64,000 nucleotides of DNA from Erythroxylum novogranatense (Eukaryota > Streptophyta > Magnoliopsida > Malpighiales > Erythroxylaceae): positions 310,001 to 374,000 of the forward strand of contig JAIWQS010000266.1 in the NCBI GenBank assembly GCA_029891385.1. Direction: 5' to 3'. How positions within the stretch are numbered: position 1 is the stretch's first letter; every line of letters begins with the position of its first letter. Positions 48,896 through 60,164 of this stretch are shown here, piece after piece. The notes beneath the pieces were generated by a model. That model saw only the letters and a list, made by a program, of their open reading frames with translations. It was not told the origin of the DNA and searched no databases. The position numbers and the translations under genes were made by a program.

Positions 48896-49580
48896 TATTG
48901 GGTTTTGGGTCCACTCCTAAGTGGAGCCCAAAGCCTAAATATAAAAGGGGTTGTAAAACCCTAAAGAGAAGAGAAGAGAGTTGATAGCCGGAAGAGAGGA
49001 AGAGAGAGGAAGAGAGAGAAAGAGAGAGGGAAGAGAGAGAAATTTTTTTTTTTTTCCTATTTTGTGCAATAATCTTCTAATCTTCGATCGGATGGTGATT
49101 TCTTGTCGAATCGACTTGAAATTTTAACCAGAGGTTCTTCTCTCGTTGTTCTTCATTCTGAACGGTGGAGAATTTGGAGGTCTCCAAAGTGCCCTGATCT
49201 TCAGTCGAAGTTGCTAAAATTTTAAGAGTGATATTGTTTTCAACTCTTTGATTTTTCATCTTGTTGATGATTATTGTTGTATTTTGAGTTGAGTGGTGAC
49301 TCTAGTTGTATCTAAAGGTGAAAAACTCTGTAACTTGATTGATTATAGTGGAGTTTTTCTTTACTGGACCAAGTCCCGTGGTTTTTCCTTTCTCACATTA
49401 AGGGAGGTTTTTCACATAAAAATTACTTGTGTTATTTATTTCTTGCTGCTCAATTTTGTGCATTGGTGAGTTGTTGGCTGCTGTTTTTTTCTTTTAGATT
49501 GGTTGTGGTTGTTCACACAGGGAAAGGTTTATTGGTTCTGGTTTGTTGCCGCTGCGTGACCGACACCTCCTTTCCCAACA
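48896..49580 (+). repeat. Copia-4 5' LTR
   Basis: 685 bp; differs from the 3' LTR mainly by a longer GA-rich microsatellite near 48965-49040 and a few substitutions. Confidence 0.9.
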
Positions 49581-49582
49581 AG

Positions 49583-49594
49583 TGGTATCAGAGC
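49583..49594 (+). other. Copia-4 primer-binding site
   Basis: TGGTATCAGAGC, the standard initiator-Met tRNA complement, two bases after the LTR. Confidence 0.88.
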
Positions 49595-49621
49595 TCGGAA
49601 TATTTGTGGTTGTTGTGAACA

Positions 49622-52600
49622 ATGGAAGTTGTCAACACTAGTAGGATGGTTACTTTGAATGACGCCAATTATGCTCTTTGGAAGGGCAAGATGGAGGATC
49701 TGCTTTATGTGAAGAATTTTCACTTACCAGTTTTTGTCACTGAAAAGCCTAATGATAAGTTGGGTGAAGAATGGACTCTGATGCATAGACAGGTGTGTGA
49801 TTTTATCAGACAGTGGGTTGATTATAATGTATTGAATCATATTTCTGGTGAGACACATGCTCGGAACTTGTGGGAGCAGCTTGAGAAGCTGTATGCTCGA
49901 AAGACTGGAAACAACAAGATGTTCTTAATAAAGCAGATGCTAGCCTTGAAGTATAGTGATGGGACTCCTATGACAGATCACTTGAATAACTTCTAGGGAA
50001 TTATGAATCAGTTGTCAGCAATGGGGATTAGATTCGATGAAGAAATACAGGGTTTGTTTCTCCTTGGCTCCTTACCAGACTTTGGGAAACTTTTAGATCT
50101 TCATTGTCAAATTCTGCTCCGGATGGTGTTATCTCTATGGATCTTGCCAAGAGCAGTGTATTGAATGAAGAAATGAGAAGAAGGTCTCAAGGTTCCTCTT
50201 CATCAGATGTATTGTTGACTACCTCTAGGGGGAGAAATAACAATCGAGGTTCTCAAAATAGAGAGCAAAGTCGAAGTAAATCCAAAGGTAGATACAAAGA
50301 TGTTAAGTGCTTTTATTGTGATAAAAAAGGGCATTTGCAGAAAAATTGCTGGAAGTTGAAGAAAGAAAAGAAAGGCAACAAAGGCAAGGAAGAAAGGAAA
50401 GAGAATGACAACGAGAATTGTGTTGCTATTGTCACCAAAGAAGATCTTGTGACAGTCCTTGATGAGAGCTTAGTTGGGGTTGTTTGTGATGAATCAAGCT
50501 GGGTTGTAGATACTGGTGCTTGTTCTCATGTTACATCAAGGAAGGATTTTTTCTCATCTTATACTCCAGGTGACTACGGGATATTGAATATGGGAAATGA
50601 AACTATCTCTAAAGTGGTTGGCATTGGGACAATTGTGTTGGAAACAGGTACGGGAACTAAACTTATTTTGAATAATGTTAAGCATGCACCTGATGTTCGT
50701 TTGCACTTGATATTTGTTGGCAATCTTGATGATGAGGGTTATGTGAGTACCAATGGTGGTGGTATGTGGAAGCTCACTAAAGGTTCCTTGGGAGTAGCTC
50801 GTGGTAGAAAACGCTCTGGCTTATACTGGACAATAGCTTCAGTATGTACTGACAGGGTAAATGCAATTGAGAATGACTCTTCAGTATTATGGTACAGGAG
50901 ACTTAGCCACATTAGTGAGAAAGGATTGAATGTGTTGGCCAAGAAAAATCTCTTATCAAATTTGAAGGGTTCTAAACTGGAAAAGTGTGAGCACTGCTTG
51001 GCTGGAAAACAACACATAGTTTCTTTTAAGACTAATCCTCCTTCAAGAAAGACTGAGTTGCTTGAGTTGGTGCATTCAGATTTGTGTGGTCCTATGAAGA
51101 CAAAGACTTTGAGGGGTGCATTGTATTTTGTTTCTTTCATTGATGACTGTTCCAGGAAATTATGGGTCTATGTCTTAAAGACCAAAGATCAAGTGTTGGG
51201 GGTCTTTAAACAGTTTCAGGCTTCTGTTGAGAGAGAGACTGGAAAGAAACTGAAGTGTATTCGTACCGACAACGGTGGTGAATATTGTGGGCCGTTTGAT
51301 GAATACTACAGACAGATGGGTATTAGACACCAAAAGACTCCTCCAAAGACTCCTCAGCTTAATGGCGTGGCAGAGAGGATGAACAGGACCTTGATGGAGA
51401 GAGTCATATCTATGCTTTCTGAAGCTAAGTTGCCTTATTCATTTTGGGGTGAAGTCAGACAATTTGCACATGTTATTAATTTATCTCCCACTATTGTTTT
51501 GGGGTGATGTTCCAAACGAGGTGTGGTATGGCAAGGATGTTTCCATGACCACTTGAGAGTGTTTGGATGCAAAGCTTTGTACATGTGCCTAAAGATGAGA
51601 GGTCCAAGTTGGATGCCAAGACGAGGCAGTGCATTTTCATTGGCTATGACCTTGATGAGTTTGGTTATAGGCTGTATGATCCTGTTGAGAAGAAACTTGT
51701 GAGAAGTCATGATGTTATCTTCATGGAGGATCAAACCATCAAGATATTGACAAGGTAGAGAAGCGGGGCATTCCATTACGGTAACTGATTGATCTTGATC
51801 CTATTTCTCGATTGGTGCTCATGATGATGTCCAGAATCATGTTCCTGATCAGCATGTTAATGTTGAAAATGCTGATGGTGATGCTGTTGTTGATGAGGTA
51901 GATGTTCATATTCCTGAAGCTGTGGATGAGCCAACTGTTCCACTTAGGAGGTCTACTAAACAACATGTTCCTTCCTCTCGTTACTCACCTGAGGATTGGG
52001 TGTTACTCACTGATGGGGGAGAACCTGAATGTTATGAGGAGGCCATTGAAGATGAGCATAAGGATCATTGGATTGAAGCTATGCAAGATGAGATGAAATC
52101 TTTGCATGAAAATCACACCTATGAGTTGGTGAAGTTGCCTAAGGGCATGAGAGCTTTGAAGAACAAATGAGTATTCATAATCAAAGCTGAAGAGCACAGT
52201 TTGAAGCCACGGTATAAAGCCAGATTGGTTGTTAAGGGATTTGGTCAAAGGAAAGGTATTGACTTTGATGACATTTTCTCTGTTGTAAAAATGTCTTCTA
52301 TTGAACTATTCTTGGTTTTGCTGCTAGTCTTGATATGGAGATTGAGCAGATGGATGTCAAGACAGCCTTCCTTCATGATGATTTGGAGGAGGAGATTTAC
52401 ATGGAACAACCTGAGGGCTTCAAGGTGAAAGGAAAAGAAGACTTTGTGTGCAAACTGAAGAAGAGCTTGTATGGGTTGAAGCAGACTCCTAGGCAGTGGT
52501 ATAAGAAGTTTGAATCAGTTATAGGGGAGCAAGGTTATAAGAAGACTTCTAGAGATCACTGTGTAGTTGTTCGCAAATTTTCTGACGATGATTTTATCAT

Positions 52601-53577
52601 ATTGTTACTTTATGTGGATGATATGTTGATTGTGGGCAGGAATGCTTATAGGATTGCTGAGTTGAAGAAGACACTAAGTAAGTCATTGCCATGAAGACTT
52701 GGGTCATGCCAAACAAATTTTAGGCATGAGAATTACTCGTTCTGTGGATGCCGAAAAGTACTTGTTGCAAGAGAAGTACATAAAGAAGGTACTTCAAAGG
52801 TTTAGTATGACTGGGGCTAAACCTGTTGCTAGCCCACTTGCTCCTCATTTCAGGTTGAGTGTCAACCAATGTCCTTCTACAGATGAAGAGAAGGAAGAGA
52901 TGAAGAAAGTTCCATATGCTTCAGCAGTTGGCAGTTTGATGTATGCTATGGTGTGTACCAGGCCAGACATTGCTCATGCAGTTGGTACAGTAAGTCGTTT
53001 TCTCTCTAATCCAGGTAAAGAACATTGGAATGCGGTGAAGTGGATTATGAGGTATCTCAGAGGTACAACTGACTTGAGTCTTAGTTTCGGTGGTGATAAA
53101 CCTTTGTTAGTTGGTTTTACTAATGCAGACATGATAGGAGATGTTGATTCTTGAAAGTCTACATCAGGTTTCATAATCAAGTTTGCAGGGGGAGCTATAG
53201 CATGGCAATCAAGGTTGCAGAAGTGGGTTGCTTTGTCAACCACAGAAGCTAAGTTTATTGTAGCTACAGAGGCTTGCAAAGAGTTGTTGTGGATGAAAAC
53301 TTTTCTTCTTGAGCTTGGTTTCAAGCAGGACCGGTATGTGTTATTTTGTGATAACCAGAGTGTCATTCATCTTGGTAAGAATGCTAGTTTCCATGCAAGA
53401 TCGAAACACATTGATGTTAGGTATCATTGGATTCGTGATGTGGTGAATTCCAAGTTGCTAGAGCTAGAGAAGGTTCATACAGTTGAAAATGGTGCTGACA
53501 TGATGACTAAAGCATTGCTGAAGGAGAAGCTTGAGATTTGTTGCTTGATAGCCGGTATGGCTAGATCCTCCACTTAG
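49622..53577 (+). pseudogene. Copia-4 gag-pol remnant
   Basis: gag from ATG 49622 ([20 protein letters not shown]) to a TAG at 49994-49996. 50104-51507 holds the CCHC knuckle (CFYCDKKGHLQKNC), protease (WVVDTGACSHV), GAG-pre-integrase, and integrase (HSDLCGPM, RTDNGGEY, LNGVAERMNRT). Integrase C-terminus is 51567-51758. Reverse transcriptase is in pieces at 51922-52694 (YVDDMLIVG). RNase H is at 52699-53577 (NADMIGDVDS, a TGA at about 53152-53154, then ALSTTEAKFI). Several stops look like C-to-T changes. Not functional as assembled. Confidence 0.9.
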
Positions 53578-53593
53578 TCGTGAGGGCGAGATT

Positions 53594-54253
53594 TATTGGG
53601 TTTTGGGTCCACTCCTAAGTGGAGCCCAAAGCCTAAATATAAAAGGGGTTGTAAAACCCTAAAAGAAGAGAAGAGAGTTGATAGCCGGAAGAGAGGAAGA
53701 GAGAGAAATTTTCGTTTTTTTTTTCCTATTTTGCGCAGTAATTTTCTAATCTTCGATCGGATGGTGATTTCTTGTCGGATCGAATTGAAATTTTAACCAG
53801 AGGTTCTTCTCTCATTGTTCTTCATTCTGAACGGTGGAGATTGGATTTGGAGGTCTCCAAGGTGCCCTGATCTTCAATCGAAGTTGTTGAAATTTTAAGG
53901 GTGATATTGTTCTCAACTCTTTGATTTTTCATCTTGTTGATGATTATTGTTGTATTTTGAGTTGAGTGGTGACTCTAGTTGTATCTAGAGGTGAAAAACT
54001 TTGTAACTTGATTGATTATAGTGGAGTTTTTCTTTACTGGACCAGGTCCCGTGGTTTTTCTTTTCTCACATTGAGAGAGGTTTTCCACGTAAAAATTACT
54101 TGTGTTATTTATTTCTTGTTGCTCAATTTTGTGCATTGGTGAGTTGTTGGCTGCTGTTTTTTTCTTTTAGATTGGTTGTGGTTATTCACACAGGGAAAGG
54201 TTTATTGGTTCTGGTTTGTTGTCGTTGCGTGACCGACACCTCCTTTCCCAACA
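53594..54253 (+). repeat. Copia-4 3' LTR
   Basis: 660 bp; partner of 48896-49580; preceded by the purine tract GAGGGCGAGATT. Confidence 0.9.
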
Positions 54254-56350
54254 CTTTCAGGTAGTTGAATTTCTAGGGAACTCCCCTTTTCCTGATAAGT
54301 GAAGAACTCTGGTATTCTACTTCCCGGTAGGCACATTGTGAAGTCACAATACATGTAGAACAATCCCTGTAAACAAATTTAATAACATCAACGTGTGAAG
54401 TGTAACTATGAGATAAAACGATACATGAAATATGAAACTAAATTAACTCGACGCCGCTTTCTAGCAAGAATTGAAGGTAACATTTCAGCCATTGAAGAGC
54501 TCCTCGAATCTCACCCAACTTCGTGCAATTCACAAAGTTAACATCATAGGCTTTAAAGTGAGTTTTTCAATGGAATCGGAAAAGTTTCGAGGAGGTGCAA
54601 CCGCCAACTCTTAAGCAAATAACGCTTGAAGGAAGTTCAGCGTTGATCAAGAGTCTTGCAATTTGCCACGCACGCTTTTCAAGTTTAGAAAGCTTGTTGA
54701 TGCATGTTGGTATGGCACGGAAATCATTTCGCTAGATTTAGCGTCTCCAACGATGGAAACTGCTGAAATCCTTTGGAAAGATTCTTTCGTAAGACCGCAA
54801 TCACTTAAATCTAGTTTCTTCAAAGAGCTTAAGCATGAAAATGATGGCAAGATCAAAGCCATAGGATCACTGGATTAATTCTCCCAAGCAATTTCCCAAG
54901 AAAATTACGGCTTAGGCGATGATGGTGCAAGTTTCCTTCTACCAATCCCACTAACGTCATAGTTCCTCCAAACAAGGAATGTCCCCAAACCTTTCCGGCG
55001 CTTCTCAAGATTTGAGCGATCCTCCATTTTCGGGACTTTAAGCGACTTCAAGTCACATATGCCGCTTGGAAGCCCTGTGAGGCTTCTACAGACTTCGAGT
55101 TCAACAAGACCGACTTATCCAGATATCCGATGGATTCATCAATCTCACTTAATTTCACACAACCTTCAAGTATCAATTTCTTAACATTAGGAATGCTTTT
55201 AAAATCGGTGATCTTGGTCAAGTTCAGTGAGTGACTTAGATCAATGATTCTCAACATCTCGAGAGGCTGTGCACCAAAAAATCGAAAAAGAATCAAATCC
55301 ATTTTACTTTCAGATACATAACATATGTATGATGAATGTAAGAAGTAATCATCAATCATGTATACTAACATACACACCTTGGATTTCTTCCAGAACTGTT
55401 CAATTTTGCTATTTTCCATACGGAGCTCAACAAGTTTATCCAATTGAAAAGTAGACGGTAAATACTTGAATGGATACTGAGGCCATTCCAAATACCTTAA
55501 CTCACTAGATAAATATTCGAGGTCATGAGAGAGGCTTAACTTCTTGAATTTGAGTAGTCTTAACTTTGTCATCTTCAAAAATGGGTTTGAATTCAACCGT
55601 CCAACTTTTAATTCTGATCCACGCAACACAATGCCTTCGATTTTGTCCGTTCCCTGAACATATTAGAAGAAATGATGGTCAAACAACCTTATGTAACTGC
55701 AGTTTACTTGACAGTCATAAACTAATTACATCACATACCTTATCATTATGCAAGACATGATAGACATCTTTATGAAGCCATAACCTGCTACGTTTTCCAG
55801 GATCTTCATGCGATTCACGACGAACGATTTCTTGACCCATTTCTTTTAGCAAGTCATGCATGCATATCTTCTCTTCTGAACCAATAGTGTTTACAAGAGA
55901 CTTGTCAAGGAGAACTCTGATGCCAATTTTTGGATAAAAACCACAAGTTTTCAGTATTCTTTTGGTGGTGTGGAAGGACTCTCCATTGAAGAAACAAGCT
56001 ATGTCTAAGAATATCTTCTTCTCCATTTCATTTAGTCCATCAAAACTTATTTGAAGCTTATCTAAAATTTTCCTTTCAGGAATCTCTTTCAACCTATCCA
56101 GAGCATTTTTCCATTCATTTATAGACCTGCCACATAAGAAAGAACCTAAAATATCAAGAGCTAATGGCAAGCCATTGGCATAGCTCACAACACTTTCGCA
56201 CGACTCCGTAAAATCTTACGTAGGACAACCGGACTTGAAAGCTTTCGAACGAAAGAGTTGAATTGCTTCATCATGATCTAATCTCTCGACCTTGTATACT
56301 TCTTCTGCTCCATGGCATGTCAGCAAATGTTCATCTCTACTTGTCACAAT

Positions 56351-56753
56351 TGTTAGGAATTTAAACATTCCAAACCCACACCCAAGGATATTTAATAGAA
56401 AAAAATTATCAGAAAATAACAACATAAGAGAATTTACGTGGAAACTCCCAAATCGGAGAAAAACCACGGGCACCAAGAAGAAAATCCACTATGTAAAAAA
56501 TTCTTACAATCACACAATTTTTCCTCTCACCCAATTCCCAATACACCAACACACTCACAAAGAAATACACAAGACAAACTTTCTAACTCTCACCTCAAAA
56601 GAGGAATTTAACTAGAGTCAAATTTGTACTACAAATCTTTGACTTTGTTTGGTGTACTAAACAAGGAGGTAGCCACTTCCTTTTATAGATAAGAGCCTTG
56701 CTCCAATTGTTGTCCCCAACCAATATGGGACAACAAAGGAGCGAAATCTAACA
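56351..56753 (-). repeat. TR-GAG 3' LTR
   Basis: 403 bp, partner of 58251-58654. Confidence 0.9.
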
Positions 56754-57145
56754 ATCTCCACCTTTGGCGACTTTGGTTAATCCCACAACCACGCTCCACC
56801 TCAATGAAGATCTCCTGAAAATAACATAACTCTTAATACAGAGAATTATCATGCTTCATAGCATCATGCTCCACCATAAAAGCATACCCACTCAGAATAA
56901 ACCAATTCTAAGCCTTCTACTTCGGCACATGTCGAAAATAACCTTGCTGAAAAATTATGGTGCAACTTCCATGTTTGGCTTTCCTGGAAGTTCATCAACT
57001 ATCGACATAAATTCCACCACACACCTTGCATTAATGCCAAATCAATGCCCGTGTGCAAACTTGTGGACCCGCTAACAGTAACACATACTCTATCATGACA
57101 ACTTTGAGATTAGCAGCATGCCATGAGGATGTACATGCCCCCTTC
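56754..57145 (-). other. non-coding 3' interior of the TR-GAG element
   Basis: About 390 bp between the gag stop and the 3' LTR with no pol-like frame; ends in the polypurine tract next to the LTR. Confidence 0.6.
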
Positions 57146-57961
57146 TTAGAGAACAAGATCATCATCCATGGAGACAATGTTAGCGACATTGTCAGTCTCT
57201 CCATTAACTGACCCAGAGCCTCTTGCCGAACTCGCTCTACCTCTCGGACAATTTTTCTTCACATGTCCAGATTGTTCACAATTCCAGCAAACGACATTTT
57301 TCTTCATGGAGTTTTTCTTCCGATATCCAGCTACCATCAAAGCTGAGTTTTCAGGAACATTTCCACCACCCAGTCTTCTCTCTTCTGAAAAGAGTTTTCT
57401 GGCAACTAAAAAAAAAACTATCTTCTCCTTCCCATGAATCAAAATCGGTTTCATGTGTTCATATGAAGGTGGAAGAGACCAGATGAGTCTCAAAGCTTGA
57501 TCCTCATCATCTATACGAACTCCAATTGCCTCCAGTTCAGAGACGATCCCATTGAGAACACTTAAATGATCTGAAATTGTAGTACCTTCCCTCATCCGCA
57601 GTGTATGAAACTGCTCCTTTAGGTACACCCGATTTGAGATGCCCTTTGTTTGATACAACTCCTCGAGCTTTTCCCAAAGCTCCTTTGCTGTAGCTATTCC
57701 ATGCACATTCGCAAGGACATTCTTAGCTAAACACAATCGTATCCCACTGGCTGCTCTCAAATCCAGATCCTCTCAATCTTTATCGCTCATACTAGGTTTT
57801 CCTGTACTGCTATCAGGGATCTGTCTGCCTTTCAATGCCTTGTGTAACCCCGACTGAATCAAAATATCCCTGACTTGCACTTGCCACAAGCCAAAATTGA
57901 TTTTCCCGTCGAATTTTTCCACCTCAAATCTAAGAGGATTCGAAGCCCTATTTCCTGACAT
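57146..57961 (-). pseudogene. TR-GAG gag gene with one premature stop
   Basis: About 271 codons. N-terminal FEVEKFDGKINFGLWQVQVRD, then the UBN2/gag region (LWEKLEELYQTK, LKEQFHTLRMREG, LSVLNGIVSELEAIG, LIWSLPPSYEHM) and a CCHC zinc knuckle (CWNCEQSGHVKKNCPRG), ending SMDDDLVL. A single in-frame TGA at 57775-57773 (after SMSDKD) stands where related gags have Trp, a one-base TGG to TGA change. Apart from that stop the frame is open throughout. Gag would form the particle shell; other proteins must come from an autonomous relative. Confidence 0.85.
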
Positions 57962-58250
57962 TTTTCTTGTACTCTACTGCCTTGATGAATTTTACCGTAG
58001 AAGTGAATAGTACACCATGAAAGTTTCCAGGAAAGAGAGGTGGGTCACAACGGACACTCTTAAATACCAAGTATTTCCTTAGCCAAAACTTTCCTAGACA
58101 TGTATTACTATACTACCACACCAAAACTCCACCGCACTTAATAAACCTTTCTCAAGAAAATCTTTTCTGATGTGGAAGATCAGTCAAAACTGCGACCACA
58201 GAGCATACTTAGAATTTTCACGAAAAACACACCTTGGCTCTTATACCACT

Positions 58251-58654
58251 TGTTAGGAATTTAAACCTTCCAAACCCACACCCAAGGATATTTAATAGAC
58301 AAAAATTATCAGAAATTAACAACACAAGAAAATTTACGTGGAAACTCCCAAACTGGAGAAAAACCACGGGCACCAAAAAGAAAATCCACTATGTGAAAAA
58401 TTCTTACAATCACACAATTTTTCCTCTCACCCAATTCCCAATACACCAACACACTCACAAAGAAATACACAAGACAAACTTTCCAACTCTCACCTCAAAA
58501 GAGGAATTTAACTAGAGTCAAATTTGTACTACAAATATTTGACTTTGTTTGGTGTACTAAACAAGGAGGTAGCTACTTCCTTTTATAGATAAGAGCCTTA
58601 CTCCAATTGTTGTCCCCAACCAATATGGGACAACAAAGGAGCCAAATCTCAACA
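58251..58654 (-). repeat. TR-GAG 5' LTR
   Basis: 404 bp, partner of 56351-56753; the primer-binding-like site lies just inside. Confidence 0.9.
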
Positions 58655-59735
58655 ACAATAACTCGACTTCCATGACCGAACCAGTCATGAGATCCAGCTA
58701 ATGACTTCAACTGTTCTAATTGATCAATATCATCAATAACTAGTAAAATTCTTTTGGAGCGAATCCTGTTCCGAATTTCGTCCATACCCCTATAATCATC
58801 CCATATCTTTATATTTTATCCATCAAGGTTTCTTGAGAAGATGTTACAAACCGAAAGTGATTCCATGCTTTTCACTCACTTCTCTAACATCGATGTAAAG
58901 CTACCACCTTCAAATCGAGCATAAAACTTCTCATAGATAACTTTAGCCAGGTAGTCTTGCTTATGCCCCCATGCCCGTAATGCCTATAATACTAACATCA
59001 TTGATTTTGTAAATCCAAGCATGAATTTATCTTCTCCAAACGAGAATCCATTCCAACAAATTCCTTGGCTAAAATGAGAAGCCATTATCGACTTTCTTAA
59101 CTTTCCTAGATCTCATCAACTATGTCCTCAATGAATTTCGACTCACCGCCATATTAAGGACCTCTGTCATTACTAAGCAAGTTATGATTATCCGAAAGTA
59201 AGCTTAAATTGATGGAAGCACTACCATTACATTGCTCAGAATCCCATCCAAACATTGGCGACCGAGTCACCGCTTTCTCCATCTAACAACCACATCGATG
59301 TTATCCTTGAAATCTTGTTCATGTTGAGCAAAGGCGTTCTCAGATGTACTGCTTGTTTCTCAACATCGAAGGATCAACATGGAAGAAGACAGAAAGACCT
59401 TTCTCGATTACCTTGAGCTAAGCGATCAAGAATGGTGGCGGTTCATCTAAGCACCAAGTGGAACAAGCATAGTTGGTGGAGAGCACAACTAAGAAAAATC
59501 TCGAGCTCTGTATGGCCGTCGAGATTTCATTCGATATGTTTTCGCCTCTCTCAATCTCCAAGTCGTCCTTGAATGTGATGATTCCTTTATGACGCAAAGC
59601 ATTGTAGAGATGGCTGATGAAACTTTTACGTGTGTCATCTCCTCTGAAACTGAGGAACACATCATACTTCCATCGAGGAGATGATGCGGGTGGTGGTTTC
59701 ATTAAAGATGATCTCTCCAAGGCCCGAGAAGCCAT

Positions 59736-60164
59736 CAAAAGTTAGATAGAGATATCACAAGGTTTATAATTCTTCACTGAATCTCACTGCAGTCTTAAAT
59801 ACTACACGAAAAATCTCATCTTGCAGCGAGATAAGAGCAGGCCATCGTCCTGGAAAACGAGAAGAGACGCGAAAATCTCATCTTGCAGCGACTATAAGAG
59901 CAGGACATTTTCCTGGAAAACCTTAAGAGACGCAGAAATCTCATCTCGCAGCGACTATAAAAGTAGGCCATTTTCTTGGAAAACCAGAAGAGACGCAGAA
60001 ATCTCATCTTGCAGCGACTATAAGAGCAGGCCATTTTCCTGGAAAACCACAAGAGACGTCGTTATGTTCTCATCAACAACTTGGAGTTGGCTGTTATTTT
60101 ACGTGGTAAAGTTCAAAGGACAAAAGGTTTATTTAAGTCCTCGCCATTAGAAGTTCGCTGTAAT
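59736..60164. promoter_or_regulatory. TNL-C upstream region
   Basis: Homologous to 41274-41510 upstream of TNL-B, but expanded by a minisatellite (59810-60058). The match breaks at about 60164, where an AT-rich insertion begins. Confidence 0.6.
59810..60058 (+). repeat. 62-bp minisatellite, four copies, upstream of TNL-C
   Basis: Four head-to-tail copies starting near 59810, 59871, 59935 and 59996. The unit core is AAATCTCATCTTGCAGCG, then ATAAGAGCAGG, then CCTGGAAAACC and AGAGACG. TNL-B has one copy at about 41349-41412. Open frames on both strands here are repeat artefacts. Confidence 0.9.

Larger units (their letters stand above)
48896..54253 (+). mobile_element. Copia-4, Ty1/copia (Tork/Tnt1-like) element in the TNL-C last exon
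   Basis: 5,358 bp, plus strand. Perfect 5-bp target duplication CTTTC at 48891-48895 and 54254-54258; the empty site is visible in TNL-B near 38050 (CAACTTTCAGG). LTRs at 48896-49580 and 53594-54253, beginning TATTGGG and ending CCCAACA, so the 5' terminus is TA instead of TG. Canonical primer-binding site at 49583-49594. A different family from Copia-2/3. The exact target duplication suggests it is among the younger insertions. Confidence 0.92.
56351..58654 (-). mobile_element. TR-GAG type gag-only LTR retrotransposon in the TNL-C NB-ARC exon
   Basis: 2,304 bp, minus strand. LTRs at 56351-56753 and 58251-58654 (TGTTAGG...CAACA or CTAACA). Perfect target duplication ACAAT at 56346-56350 and 58655-58659; the intact NB-ARC codons for VIVTSRDE are restored when it is ignored. 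The interior holds only a gag gene (57961-57146), a primer-binding-like site (TGGTATAA, 58248-58241) and a purine tract (CCAAAGGTGGAGAT). There is no protease, integrase or reverse transcriptase, which fits the TR-GAG class of non-autonomous plant elements. I count about 15 differences between the LTRs. Confidence 0.87.
42840..59735 (-). pseudogene. TNL-C, TIR-NB-LRR pseudogene split by three retroelements
   Basis: Duplicate of TNL-B. Parts: TIR exon 59735 to about 59240 ([17 protein letters not shown] and WCLDE intact, then frameshifted at about 59436-59440); NB-ARC exon about 59155-58655 and, after the TR-GAG element, 56350-55739 (GLPLAL-type, CFFNGES, ICMHDLLKEMG intact). Then come linker exon 55653-55378, LRR exon 55266 to about 54447, and C-JID exon 54366-54254, continued at 48895-48548 after Copia-4 and 43085-42840 after Copia-3. 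An in-frame TAA lies near 56216-56219 just after GCPT. 55110-56190 and 48548-48890 are well preserved; 54420-55110 and 58800-59450 are strewn with small differences centred on CAG/CTG. Some small lesions may be sequence errors, but the three insertions alone make it non-functional. Confidence 0.92.

Noticed and set aside
59816..60150. Open frames with a repeated peptide (SRKMACSYSRCKMRF-like)
   Set aside because: Produced by translating the 62-bp minisatellite; no evidence of a gene.
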